Part shown: positions 35,439 to 46,618 of the stretch, one piece after another | Numbering within the stretch: the first letter of the stretch is position 1 | Layout: each line of letters starts with the position of its first letter | NCBI GenBank assembly: GCA_964017185.1 | Contig: OZ024882.1 | Location: 39,653,988 to 39,717,987 of the forward strand | Reading direction: 5' to 3' | DNA from: Rugalucina vietnamica | Lineage: Eukaryota; Mollusca; Bivalvia; Lucinida; Lucinidae | DNA length: 64,000 bases | The notes under the pieces: generated by a model | The model's input: only the letters and a program-made list of their open reading frames with translations | The model's database searches: none | Told to the model about the DNA's origin: nothing | Program-made: the position numbers and the translations under genes

Positions 35439-35618
35439 TTCATGCGCGGATCCAGAGGGGGGGACCGGGGGTCCGGACCCCCCTGGAATTTGAAAATTTT
35501 ACCTAAAAAAAAGGTAATTTCGGGATTTTGGGGGGGTTGGACCCCCTCTCGTCTGTGACCAAAAATTACCATTTTCGTTGGACCCCCTCTCATGAAAATT
35601 TCTGGATCCGCGCATGAG
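35439..35618. mobile_element. 180-bp piggyBac-like MITE with TTAA target duplication
   Basis: Ends TTCATGCGCGGATCCAGA and the complement of TCTGGATCCGCGCATGAG (17 of 18 match), flanked by TTAA at 35435 and 35619. Internal GGACCCCC-rich inverted blocks. No ORF. Confidence 0.8.
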
Positions 35619-35622
35619 TTAA

Positions 35623-36411
35623 GACTTAACGCTTGTCGCGTTGCCGCGAAAAAATAAGTTATATCCCATTTATATAGCCAGAGGTTAGTATACCTTTAAT
35701 TACCTTGCAAAAAGTTTCCGAACTGATACTAATATTCGAAAGTCATGGGTGAAACAAAATCAAATCAGAAAACTTTATGCCTTTTCGACGCTTTTTTCTT
35801 GAACTTGACGTCGATTTTACTTTTTGACGTAAATTGCCATTTTATATCATGCGGATAGACGTACTCGAAATCTTTCAGTGCCTTAAGATAGCTGTTGACA
35901 CACCGAACAGACATCTACAGAATCACAATGTGAAAGCCCATAGTGTGTCTGTAGTGAACAATAATGACGATCTCAAAACAATAGGCTTACGTCAGCAGAA
36001 AAACGCGACCCTTGGGAGCGTTGGCAAGCGGTATTTTCCAAATCTTTTTGTACGATTTCTTTAGCTTACTACTTCATGTCATCTGTTTTCAAATCACATA
36101 AATCGTGAATGTTTTAGATGTAATTTTGTAATACACGTGCTCGTACACTAACGTCATTGCAACATCCTAATGAAGCATGCTAAAAAGTCCAGTTTTGGTT
36201 GATTATTGCTCACTGAAAATACTCATACGTTTTATCACTGAAAATTCCATCAAAATGATTCTTTTCAAGAAAATTGGGTTTTAATATTTTTGCGTTTCTT
36301 TTGCGGATAAATATATTTACAAGTGTTATTTGAAGTATATGATATCTGATGTCAAGTCCAACAAAACATTACATTGTCCGTGGTTTTATTAACATTTTTT
36401 AAATAATTTTC
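35623..36411. other. No supported gene
   Basis: An open frame at 35834-36064 has no recognised domain and no splice partner found. Confidence 0.3.
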
Positions 36412-36811
36412 AGCCCATGAAAGGATTCGTCCCTGGACCAACAGGGCTGTGAAATGGGCTTTGAACATGAAATAGGCTTTGGCCAACAACTGGTCCTGTA
36501 AGTCCAAAATTATCACCGACATGCGCAGAACCACGTATTTCTGAAAATAAAAAGATATAAGAACATGTATACTGATATGTAGTATGAGTATACTGATATG
36601 ACATCAACAAATGGTATACCGGGTTGGTACTTATAGACAAGAAAAATATTTGGGCGTCCCAACACTCATCATTATATAAAACTGAACTATATACAAACAG
36701 CAGAGAACAGCATTTCGCAATTATGTCATGAATTATGGTTAATCTCACATAAGACATGCCACCGAGAACTTGATTGCCAACATTCGCCATTTCATTGACC
36801 ATGGCTGTGGC
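36412..36811 (-). other. Two candidate minus-strand exons downstream of the lectin exon (weak)
   Basis: One stretch (about 36756-36811) follows a CAG acceptor and ends at a GTGAGA donor; it reads NEMANVGNQVLGGMSY in one frame. A second (36412-36542) follows a good TTTTATTTTCAG acceptor and reads GDNFGLTGPVVGQSLF to a TGA. Both have Gly/Asn/Val-rich composition that could be a lectin C-terminal tail. However, the phases of the two pieces do not join to each other or to the lectin exon, so they are listed only as candidates. Confidence 0.2.
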
Positions 36812-36914
36812 ATGGCTTCTGTCAAACTAATGCGAATTGCTATTTAGGTGCAAAACGTTTCGCTGTTCAGTCACATTAGTCACATTGGTAGACTTAGACA
36901 CCTGATGAATATAA

Positions 36915-37218
36915 ATGTATACGCAGGCAAAGATCAGGAGAAGGCGCAATCAGAAAAAGATTTCCACTGCAAAAACCCAGGTGGGAAAAAACCAAACTAA
37001 CAATCAGGTACTTATACCATGAAAACATATCGTAAGCCGAATGAGCAGCTATTTTCCCAATAGGTGGCCACTCAGTTACCTAAACTTAACTAAAAATATG
37101 AAAACATACATAAAGCGCCAACAGCACAAAAATTTTAAACACCAAGACATAAAACAAAAAGAACCACCACAGAAGTATCGCCTTGGAACGATCAGTAACA
37201 CAAAGTTACTGGCGGGCT
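36915..37218 (-). repeat. Family G retroelement, 3' part, reverse orientation
   Basis: It starts at the family 3' end (GGCAAAGATCAGGAGAAGGC) and runs to GTTACTGGCGGGCTTA, where a 490-bp unrelated block begins. The copy resumes at 37711. Confidence 0.85.
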
Positions 37219-37226
37219 TAAAGCGT

Positions 37227-37710
37227 TCTTAAAGGATCTCAGTTTTATTTGTATTTGCTGTTACTGCAGCTGGTGTTGTGCCGTGTGGCGGCCCTAAAAA
37301 GTCTCCCCGTACATCATCCATAGTGCAGATTATATTTTCCTTTTGGTCCTTTGAGATCGGAGAGGATATTTTGAGAAATCAGAAAATTATCATATTCTAA
37401 CCAACGTTCAATATATTTGGTCCCATTTTGATTATACTAGTCTTTGTACCGACTAGCCTGCTGAAAGTTGAAAAATTACTGTAACTCTTTTTGGCTCCAT
37501 GTTGCCAAATCTAAAGGGTCAATGACGAGGCTTGAATAGCCGAAACCGCGGTATGACCCATCACCTTTCTCGAAAATATGCTCACTGCTCTTAAAGGATC
37601 TCAGTTTTATTTTTATTTGCTATTACTGCAGCTGGTGTTGTGCCGTGTGGCGGCCCTAAAAAGTCTCCCCGTACATCATCCATAGTGCAGATTATATTTT
37701 CCTTTTGGTC
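37227..37710. repeat. Two 122-bp direct repeats around 240 bp, inside family G
   Basis: Copies at 37227-37348 and 37589-37710 begin TCTTAAAGGATCTCAG (second copy CTCTTAAAGG) and end CCTTTTGGTC. They are nearly identical. The block replaces about 135 bp of the host element. Confidence 0.75.
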
Positions 37711-37911
37711 ATCCTGATGAATCAAAAACCAGGACTCACAGACTGGGTAAGCTGCGCGACGATGGAGATCCTTGGGCGCCGAATAACCTTCTAACTTCGG
37801 AGCAAAAGAAAAACACTAGTTGGACCCCGGTGGGCCAAGCAACAGACAACAACCGACTCCAACCAACTAAAATGAATAGCTTTAAATCGGGGGCCATCAT
37901 AGAGTCTGCCA
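37711..37911 (-). repeat. Family G retroelement, 5'-ward part, reverse orientation
   Basis: It runs from CCTGATGAATCAAAAACCAG to CATAGAGTCTGCC, matching 40608-40800 in reverse, and ends 9 bp from the lectin exon donor. Confidence 0.8.
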
Positions 37912-37919
37912 AAACTCAC

Positions 37920-38102
37920 TGTATTCACAAATGTACGGATGAACCTCGCCCTGGTCATGGCTGAACATAAATCCAGAATAACCACAAGGAACATCATCCC
38001 ATTGTCCCTGTCTGTAAGGTAGGAACAGAACACAGTCCTCAGAATCGTGGCTCTGGATATTCTTACGACCTGGGATCCAGTTGGTATATTGCAGTCGATC
38101 AC
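37920..38102 (-). CDS. C-type lectin domain, C-terminal exon (partial gene)
   Basis: The minus-strand exon runs from an acceptor (TTTTCCAG, ending at 38103) to a strong donor GTGAGT at 37919. It encodes about 60 residues of a CTLD C-terminal half: LQYTNWIPGRKN, then SEDCVLF, then QGQWDDVPC, then YICEY. The spacing of the three cysteines and the W-D-D and YICE blocks fits the family. The position of the sugar-specificity triplet (EPN or QPD in calcium-dependent lectins) reads RKN here, and WND reads WDD, so classical calcium/mannose binding is doubtful. Upstream exons of the domain were not found; the sequence to the right is broken by mobile elements. Downstream, a retroelement copy (family G, minus) begins 9 bp past the donor. 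It could be a perlucin-like or immune lectin, or a decaying gene. Confidence 0.75.
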
Positions 38103-39125
38103 CTGGAAAATCCAGAGTACACTTTGCAAGTTAAAACTAGTCCTAAATAGTGAAACCGTGCAGACAGGAGGGTTCAATGACAACAGAGAGGGGAGAAACG
38201 GTAGTGTTGGGCTTCCGTGGACTACCGTAGCGTGGTGTATCTGTATGGTTAAGAGACAGCTCATACATGTATAGTGTTTGCAATAGGTGTTCCTATGTTA
38301 AATCATTTGGCGTTCTGTCCATTCATTATAATACACGCCTATCAATGTATTTTCAGGGAACACTAATATGATCGGTTAGTTTATAAAATACTGTATAATT
38401 ATATCTCATTTTTGTCTATAACTTGCATCTTGGTTTGATTCAGTGGAAGCAAACAGAGACGCGCTACGTGCATTGTAACATGACATTTCTGTAGATCGTG
38501 AAACCGAACTAGCGTACGATATCGGCAGAGCATCAAGCCAACCACAGCCGATTTCATGCGCTCAGTTTGGCCTGTTCTGTTGCACGTGTCACAGAATTGA
38601 CACGATCTCTTTTTTACTCCTCGCTTGTTAAAATGCTTGTAGTCCGGGTCCTTTTGACATGCTATATCCGAAGAATGGAATTTTCAGGAGGGAAGCCATT
38701 AGCCGTAGTATTGACCTCTCCATATGTTTTCAGTATTCTGTCAATCATTTCACGTAATAAGGCTCCTTAGGGGTTCATGAAGGTGAATTTTCATTTCTGT
38801 TTCTATACACGATTATTGAATTCCCTTTATTGGGCCTCATGCACTTCGAGGCTAGACTAGGCTAGTGTTTGTTTTGTCGGCCATTTTTGTCACTTTCACT
38901 TCGATAAATAAACCTATTTTCTTCACGCTAACAAGATCAGTATCTATTTGTCTATCTTTTCATACTGCAGCACCCTCTCACGAGTATTATTTGCAGTCGC
39001 GCAGTCAGTGCAAGATTAAAAGCTAGATTCTAGCAGATGTGAAAGTAAAATAGTGAGTGGGAAATAAAAGATGATAGTGTTAGTGCAGAGTGGATTTAAA
39101 AGCAGGTTAAAAACAGTGTTAAAAT
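38103..39125. other. No supported gene
   Basis: It should hold upstream lectin exons if the gene is intact, but none was recognised. Confidence 0.3.
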
Positions 39126-39333
39126 TTATGGGGACCTATGTTGGATCTGACAGACTCCTTTTTTAAAGGAGTCAAGATCAGCCCTAAGCACAAGTTCCGA
39201 GGGGAGCCTGTTCCAAAGAACAATTGTAGCTGGATAAAATGACTGCTGATAATAAGTTGTTCGAGTATGGATTTGTCTAAACGAGAGAGGGTGCATGTGA
39301 CGGGTTAATCGCTGGGGTTTCTCAAAGTATGTA
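39126..39333 (-). pseudogene. Non-LTR reverse transcriptase, C-terminal end (downstream part)
   Basis: The minus strand reads YFEKPQRLTRHMHPLSFRQI, then TRTTYYQQSFYPATIVLWNR and LPSELVLRADLDSFKKGV, with a stop at 39126. This is the usual C-terminal tail of Jockey/CR1-like elements. It continues the reading frame of the fragment at 47210-47394; the 7.9-kb element lies between them. Confidence 0.85.
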
Positions 39334-39757
39334 TGATAATAATTTTATTTACAGTCTATACACATTTTGTTTTATCTCTCTTTTTCTCAGGTTCATGTTT
39401 ATATATATTGTTTAAGGTTTTCTATAATATTGATAAGTTCTTTTAGGCCCAATAGGCATCTTGATCAGATTAACATAGTTAAATATGGTGACTGCACCTG
39501 CATCACACATGCATTAAGTTGGATAGCCTCTTAGTGGTGTTATGTAATTATGATTCTACTTCAGTAGTTTCTGTTATGTAATTATCTATAATTGTCTGGC
39601 CAGTGCAATGCTGATTCTACATCAAACAAGTTCTGTTATGTAATTACTTATAACTGTCTGGCTTAAAGTGGGTGTGTATCCAGTTTTTAACTGATAAGCA
39701 GTTCTTCTTTCAGTGTTCAAATTGCAGCTGTTTAATAAACATGTCTGTTTAAGCTAT
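39334..39757 (+). repeat. Repeat A1 of the 7.9-kb element
   Basis: It starts TGATAATAATTTTATTTACA and ends AATAAACATGTCTGTTTAAG plus CTAT. It is nearly identical to 46019-46440 and contains an internal duplication around GTTCTGTTATGTAATTA. Confidence 0.85.
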
Positions 39758-40147
39758 TATTATTCATGTGGAATTATTTAGGATTGAATTATTTTAGGAA
39801 TAAAATAACTTTTACTTCTAATATAAATAATTTAGTCCTAAGATGAGATGAATAATTATCATTATAAAGTTACACAATAAACTGTGTTGTAAGGATAATT
39901 GAGAAATTGAATTTATATTATAAGAAGTGTTATAATAATCATGGATTCATTTGAATGTCGGGAATTTATCCAATGTGGACGCCAACAGTAGGGTGACTGT
40001 GTAACTCTTTCTGTACTTTCATACAGGCGATCTAATAACTGTTGGAAATTGCTTCAAAAATGTAATATTCAGACATTTATGTTCGAAATAGATATTGAAA
40101 ATAAACATATAGTTTAAAGATGTGATGGCAGAAATCAACAGAAGAAC

Positions 40148-40161
40148 TTATCATCAACCTA
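40148..40161 (+). repeat. Target site duplication, left copy
   Basis: TTATCATCAACCTA, identical to 41252-41265. The two flank the family G copy. Confidence 0.9.
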
Positions 40162-40629
40162 CGTCGTGCTTCTTATGGTGTTTATATTTCACAACTTATT
40201 AGGTTTGCTAGAGTCTGCAATCATGTTACAGACTTCAACGCTCGAAATAAATGTTTAACGGCAAAACTTCTCCAACAGGGCTATCGGTATCATAAACTTC
40301 GAAAAACCTTTTCTAAATTTTATCGTAGACACTATGAATTGATTTCCAAATAAAATGTTGGATTAAAGACGCTTTTAAGTGAGGGCCTTTCGGAACCTGA
40401 ATTTTATGGTGACTTAGTTTACAAATTTAAGAAACTTATAGGAATGAATGATTTTTCTTTTCAGTTGAGAAAAATCATAACACGTTACAGACGTATAGGT
40501 TATAACTTGAATGTTATGCGACAGTCTGCATGCTTAGTTTTTAACCCAATCATGGTTGATAACTATGCTGCCTTCTTTAATTGCACGCCGGTGGGTCGGG
40601 CGTCAGACTCTATGATGGCCTCGACTTAA
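40162..40629 (+). pseudogene. C-terminal part of a retroelement reverse transcriptase protein
   Basis: It reads RRASYGVYISQLIRFARVC, then KLLQQGYRYHKLRKTFSKFY, EPEFYGDLVY and RQSACLVFNPIMVDNYAAFF, ending NCTPVGRASDSMMAST. I recall this C-terminal region from many bivalve RT-domain proteins, but its clade is not clear to me. There is one in-frame stop (TAA at 40351-40353) and no frameshift. The RT core itself is absent because of 5' truncation. Confidence 0.75.
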
Positions 40630-41251
40630 AGCTATTCATTTTAGTTGGTTGGGGCCGGAGCTTCTTGTCTGTTGCTTGGCCCACAGGGGTCCAACTGGTG
40701 TTTTTCTTTTGCTCCGGAGTTAGTAGGTTATTCGGCGCCCAGGGATCTCCATCGTCGGGCAGCTTACTCAATCTGTGAGTCCTTGTTTTTGATTCATCAG
40801 GATGTTTATCGTGATTTATTTGTTTGTTCTTGATGATTCATTGACTAGTAAGAGATTCACCACGAGGACCGAAGAACTTACTAAATGTTATGAACCACTG
40901 CAGAAGCTGAGGGTAAGGTTAGGATCCTGTAAAACCGGTTTAAGCCCGCCATTAACTTTGTGTTACTGATCGTTCCAAGGCGATACTTCTGTGGTGGTTC
41001 TTTTTGTTTTATGTCTTGGTGTTTAAAAAAAATTTTTGTGCTGTTGGCACCTTATGTATGTTTTCATATTTTTAATTAAGTTAAGGTAACTGAGTGGCCA
41101 CCTATTGGGAAAATAGCTGCTCATTCGGCTTACGATATGTTTCATGGTATAAGTGCCTGATTGTTAGTTTGGTTTTTTCCCACCTCGGTTTTTGGAGTGG
41201 GAATCTCTTTCTGATTGCGCCTTTTCCTGATCTTTGCCTACTTGTACCTTT
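40162..41251 (+). mobile_element. Family G retroelement, 5'-truncated copy with 14-bp target duplication
   Basis: 1,090 bp: the C-terminal 155 codons of an RT-type ORF, then about 620 bp of 3' UTR ending TGCCTACTTGTACCTTT. The perfect 14-bp duplication and 5' truncation fit target-primed reverse transcription. This copy defines the 3' end shared by the four other family G copies. Confidence 0.9.
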
Positions 41252-41265
41252 TTATCATCAACCTA
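41252..41265 (+). repeat. Target site duplication, right copy
   Basis: TTATCATCAACCTA directly after the family G 3' end. Confidence 0.9.
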
Positions 41266-41613
41266 AGATTCATAGCAAGACAACTGAGCAGAGCTCTTTA
41301 TACTACAGCTATGCATGGCAGAAGAAAATTACTATTCTTTGGATACCTATGCGGCAAAGAATGGTTAATTCAGTGCATTAACAGTATGAAGTTGTTGAGA
41401 AACATACCAATATATATACATTCATGTCATAAAGATTGAATCAACAGTGCCAGTGCCACATGCAGGCACTCAGGTCTACAACTAGCCGGTACAGATTGGT
41501 TTAATTTCCATGCAGTCACAGCATTCAAGTCTTTGTGGTGGAATCAAGTGTCAAAATATATTGTGTCATTATTATGTGTTTTCAAAGTGTAGTGTTTATA
41601 TAAAAGCAGAGCA

Positions 41614-41653
<40 letters not shown>

Positions 41654-42709
41654 CAGATATATCTATTCTGTGTAGTGTGTTTAAAGGAAGGAATCCTTCT
41701 TGTGTCAGCATCTTAAGGTCCGTGTTTTTCTCTATTAAAGTGGTAAAAAGTATTCCTTTGGTGGATGGTGGAATAAGTTTAGTCTTTAAGGTGTTTAAAA
41801 GTATTCTTTTGGTGGAAAAAGTTTATTCCTTAAGGGTTTAAAAGTATTCTTTTGGTGGAATAAGTTTAGTTCAATTCCTTTGGTGGAGTTAAAAAGAGAA
41901 AGTGTATAGCATCTGTGAAAAATTAGTGTCAGTGTTCTTCATCAATATCAGTGGTGTGGAAAGCTATATGCTTTCAGAAAGCAGAGTATTTGTGTTATAG
42001 TAATTCAGCAAGGAAATGTATTCTAGCAGTAATGAGCCAGTGTCACCAATCATGTTCCGTGGCTGCAAAAGCAGAAAGAAGGTTGTATTGCCAAATACGC
42101 ATTGATTTGCTGGTTCCCAATTTTCTGATTTTCGATATTGGGACAGGCAAATAACTGGGATGGACCCTCTCAGTTCGTCAATTGGGCAGTATTAGATACA
42201 CCTTCAGATATTGTCCGTTGGCTGGCTGAGGGGGTTTTGCTGGTTGCTTAGTATGTTTATTGTTTGTTTGCTATAAGCCTGCAAATGAGAGTGTATATGG
42301 TTATTTTATTAAGAATCGAGTATACATGTAATAAGATATAGTTTATTTGGATAGCTCATCAAGCCTCCAAAGAACTGATTCAGTCATAGAAATGTTTAGA
42401 CATTACATATCAAATTGCATGTGAAGAAATGTTGGTAGAATGTATCATAGATAATGATCAGAATAGCTATTTTGTCAGTCTGGAGAAGTATTTCAGTCAA
42501 AAAATCTTTATCACAGGTAGAAATGTATTTTCTTGTGTGTTGGATGAAGTAAGAAGTTAAACTAAAGATGACTTCATTCAGCTGACAATGCAATTGATCT
42601 AATTCTTAAAACTATCACTGGTGACAATTCTAATACTGCTGGAAATACATGTGGGGTCTCAAATTAAGACATTCAGCTGTCATGTTCTGAATATCATGTT
42701 TGCAATTTT

Positions 42710-42740
<31 letters not shown>

Positions 42741-43080
42741 TAGCAAGTAAGTAAGTAATTTTAAAAGTAGGTAAATAAGTAAGTAAGTATTTTATTTCTT
42801 TTAGGGTAACAACATTTAACATTTACGAAATTTCAGTGCTTGATCTAATGTCTTGACACCATACTGGTTTACATCCTTTGAAAAAGGGAACAGCATAAAT
42901 TTGCTATATTTATGGCTGAACCAATATCAGACTGCCGAAGCTCATGAACATTCCAGGCTTAATTTGCATTCCTGACTGTTACCAATTTTCAAGAATTGTC
43001 TCTGAGGTTTCATGACCCTTATTCTGCACATGTTCGCTTCTCGCCTATGTCTAAACTCCAAATAGTCTGATAGTCTGAAT
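41266..43080. other. Interior of the 7.9-kb element, mostly non-coding
   Basis: It holds (ATT)n at 41618-41650, four repeats of AGTATTCTTTTGGTGGAATA-like words at about 41750-41885, the short RT-linker-like frame at about 42150-42240, and a (TAAG)n tract at 42711-42790. Confidence 0.5.
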
Positions 43081-43084
43081 CATG

Positions 43085-43900
43085 CTCCATTTCATGTTGT
43101 TCGCACTAAGAGATAGCACCGTTCATGCACTAAAAGATTGCACCGTTTATGACTCTGGGTGGAATATAATCTGCACCATTTCATGCCGGATGCCTAGGAT
43201 ATATACAGCACAGCTTATAACCTATAAATGATCCTAACTAAGCCATGATTTCTTCACACATTCTACAGCATTGTGTCTCAAGTGCAAAATATTCTATTTC
43301 ATGCTCAAAGTACACTGATCAGTTATGAGATAGCACCGTTCATTCCTGAATCTCAAGCCTCTGTGTGGAAAAAATTTGCACCATTCATGCCTGAATCTAA
43401 GAAGGTGAGACAGCTCTAATCTTGCCTGATACTCATATTCCATAAAGACAGCACCATTCATGCCTGATGAATTTTAAACCTCAAGAGGTATGACCCCATT
43501 TCATGCTCCGTTTCATGCATGATTAGGCTCGAGATAGCACCGTTCATGCCTCAAGTCTCAGCCTCTGGGTGGAATCCTATCTGCACCGTTTCATGCCTGA
43601 ATCCAAGGCTCCAAGGCACTTCATGCCCGACGCTTGGCCTTTGGTCATGAGACGCACCGTTCATGCCTCAGACCCATTATATTCCCCAGCAACATGTCAA
43701 GAGACATAGCCCGTCTCCTCTGACATTTTTCATACTCAAGTCAAGAGATAGCCCGTCATGCCTCATATTCTCCTCTGACTTTCAGGGGTCATACCTATCA
43801 AGAGATTTCACTTTCATGCCTCAAATCTCAGATTTTCATTCAATCCAAACTTATTTCATGCTTCCTCTCAGGGCTTCATACATTCTTCATTGGCTGGTTA
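43085..43900. repeat. Degenerate repeats around GCACCGTTCATGCC
   Basis: A dozen or more variants of GATAGCACCGTTCATGCCT, TCAAGCCTCTGGGTGGAA and related words at irregular 40-120 bp spacing. The same words occur once in repeat B (CTTCATGCACCGTTTCCATG). Confidence 0.6.
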
Positions 43901-45418
43901 GGATCATGGGCCCATGAAACACCTCAGGACAAACCTACTACAGTATAATGAATTTGAACCTACAGCTTGGGTGTGCAATCTCATGAGTTTGGGGAAGTCG
44001 CAGATAAGCAAACAATGCATAGATATTAGAGTGTCTAAGTTCTGGCCATGGCAGGTATCATAGGATGCATGTCTTATATTTGACATTTAGAGATCACATG
44101 AACAATCTTGTAGAAGTTCAGAATCATTTTCAATTGAAGACCATGGAGTTTTCATGATAATGGGTAGGGCATGTACCACATTTTCTACCCATTAACCAGA
44201 TGCATTGACTTAGATCAGATATGTAGTCTTCAATTTCAGGTTGAAAGTTGGGCTATATACATATATTTATATGATGTACAATAGGCTATACAGGGGCAGG
44301 TTATGATGGTGTTAGGTTTGACTTTCTAATGTTATGTTTTCTTACGACAATAGGTGCACCTTCAGTTATTCATACATAGTAATAGATGTTAAACACATGG
44401 TGGAATCAAACTGAAACCATCTAGTTAAAAGGAATTAAAGTCAGCCTCCTTTATTTGTCATCTTAAGACACACCTTAAGTTTAAGACTGTGTTGGGTCCC
44501 ACCAATGGCTAGTCATACCAAGCTGAATATAGTTTATTTCATAATTCATATATTAAGTAAGTAAGTGAGTTATTTGCTTGACCTGCTTTAGTGTTGTGTA
44601 ATAATATTGTCTCATATTCGCACCATGATATCCTACTTCTGCTGGTGCCGGGTTGTGTCCTAGGGTAAATATACAAGGAAACATCGAAAAAATTGTTGAC
44701 AACCACGTTAAATAACATCAACTTACATTAGGATCAAACAGCTTATGAGTGGATCGAACACAGGACCCATTAATAATGTATTGGATTTTGTCTTTAAAAA
44801 TGCCTCTATTTGATAGTCTTCAACCTTTCAAAGTGTGTACGCTGAGGATTTACATCCCATCATCAGCTAGTGTAATGTCCTGCTTGAACCTTGTTAACAA
44901 TTTGTTCTCATGTCTCGTCTGGATAACACAAAGTTAGGGTTGGCTCCTGCCAACATGACTGGGATGTTAAACCTCAAAACAACAAACAAAGAATGGGCAT
45001 TTACGTCAGAACTTTGTTTCAAACTTATAAGTTACTGTTAAATTAGGGACAATGATTTCTGTCTTCACTGTCATAGTTATATTCGTACATCAGTATAATG
45101 ATTTGTTTCCCATTACTGGCAGTAAAACCACGGTTTCCACGAATTTTTCTCCAAAAAGGAGTTTTTTATATGTGGTTTTAGCCCAGGCTTTTCTGCCTTA
45201 TAATGGGTCACAAGAGGAGACCAAATTTTGCTTTCATTGTTTTCTTTCAGTTTTGTATAAATTGGTGTAGAATTGGAAGAACACAATGAGTAGCTGGTCT
45301 GAAATTTATTACAATCTTACATGCATTATCTATTACACTAAGTTACTCATTTATTCATTATTGCAATCATGGCTCTAATTTTTTGGGGGGCCTCACTTGC
45401 TACCGCAAATTCGTTTGG
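43901..45418. other. Interior of the 7.9-kb element, no intact gene
   Basis: A minus-strand B-box-like word (GGATCGAACACAGGACCC, 44754-44771) suggests a SINE remnant. Otherwise nothing is recognised. Confidence 0.35.
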
Positions 45419-46017
45419 CCTTCTTTACCACCAAAATATCATGCTTTATCAAGCAAGTAGGCAAAAGTCAGGCTAACCTGAGTATGGGATCTACCTAACT
45501 TAGCATTAGCAATGTTCATATCACGTTTATTCTTTCTGTTCAACAATTCAGTACCATGTCTGAGACTGCAATTCAGAGTCGAGCTTTTATTCAAAAGGCA
45601 AGCAAGCATTACAATCCAAGTCAAGGTGACCTATTCACTCTTGTTCATACTTCAGACAACACCATGATGGGCATAATTCTTATGCTTGGAAAGTCCACTC
45701 TTCATGCACCGTTTCCATGCTTGCTACAGCCTTAAGGTGGAATCGATACACTGATTCTGACCTGCATACACAGTTTTAGTAGTCCGACTATATAGGGTTG
45801 ATCCCCAGGTTAGCCAAAGCAACTCAAGATAGTGGAAGTGAGCTGCCCCCAAGAAAGAGCCAAAGTTGTGAGTTTTTAATTTTATGTAAATTGTAGAAAA
45901 TTATTTAGATTGTGTTTCAAGTGTTAAGTTTTAAGCATTAGAAATTATGGTTAGTACATTATGTTAATTATATGAATAAACTATGTCTAAATTTATCAAC
46001 TTGTTATTGTGTATAAA
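45419..46017 (+). repeat. Repeat B1 of the 7.9-kb element
   Basis: It starts GCCTTCTTTACC and ends TTGTTATTGTGTATAAA, with ATGAATAAACTATG near the end. It is nearly identical to 46619-47209. Confidence 0.85.
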
Positions 46018-46018
46018 A

Positions 46019-46440
46019 TGAGAATAATTTTATTTACAGTTTATACACATTTTGTTTTATCTCTCTTTTTCTCAGGTTCATGTTTATATATTGTTTAAGG
46101 TTTTCTATAATATTGATAAGTTCTTTTAGGCCCAATAGGCATCTTGATCAGATTAACATAATTAAATATGGTGACTGCACCTGCATCACACCTGCATCAA
46201 GTTGGATAGCCTCTTAGTGGTGTTATGTAATTATGATTCTACTTCAATAGTTTCTGTTATGTAATTATCTATAATTGTCTGGCCAGTGCAATGCTGATTC
46301 TACATCAAACAAGTTCTGTTATGTAATTACTTATAACTGTCTGGCTTAAAGTGGGTGTGTATCCAGTTTTTAACTGATAAGCAGTTCTTCTTTCAGTGTT
46401 CAAATTGCAGCTGTTTAATAAACATGTCTGTTTAAGCTAT
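46019..46440 (+). repeat. Repeat A2 of the 7.9-kb element
   Basis: It starts TGAGAATAATTTTATTTACA, directly after B1, and differs from A1 at only a few positions. Confidence 0.85.
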
Positions 46441-46618
46441 CCCACCTGCCATCCCCAGCACCTCCAGTAGGTATATAAAGTTTATACATGAATTTCTGTC
46501 TGGCGTCTTAAATTTCAATTATGAGATATCTTTATTTTGCTTTTTAGTAATTTATAGATCTGTAAATTTAAGTAAACTCTGATTCAGTCTTTGGGGTAGT
46601 TTTCTTCTATCATCCGCC

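Noticed and set aside
37791-38264. 157-codon minus-strand open frame
   Set aside because: It is in a different frame from the lectin exon and runs through a family G repeat; the lectin frame has the motifs.
39334-46440. Reading the two A repeats as LTRs of one LTR retrotransposon
   Set aside because: The matching B repeats, the direct B1-A2 junction, non-canonical right ends and the clean reverse transcriptase join without duplication do not fit.
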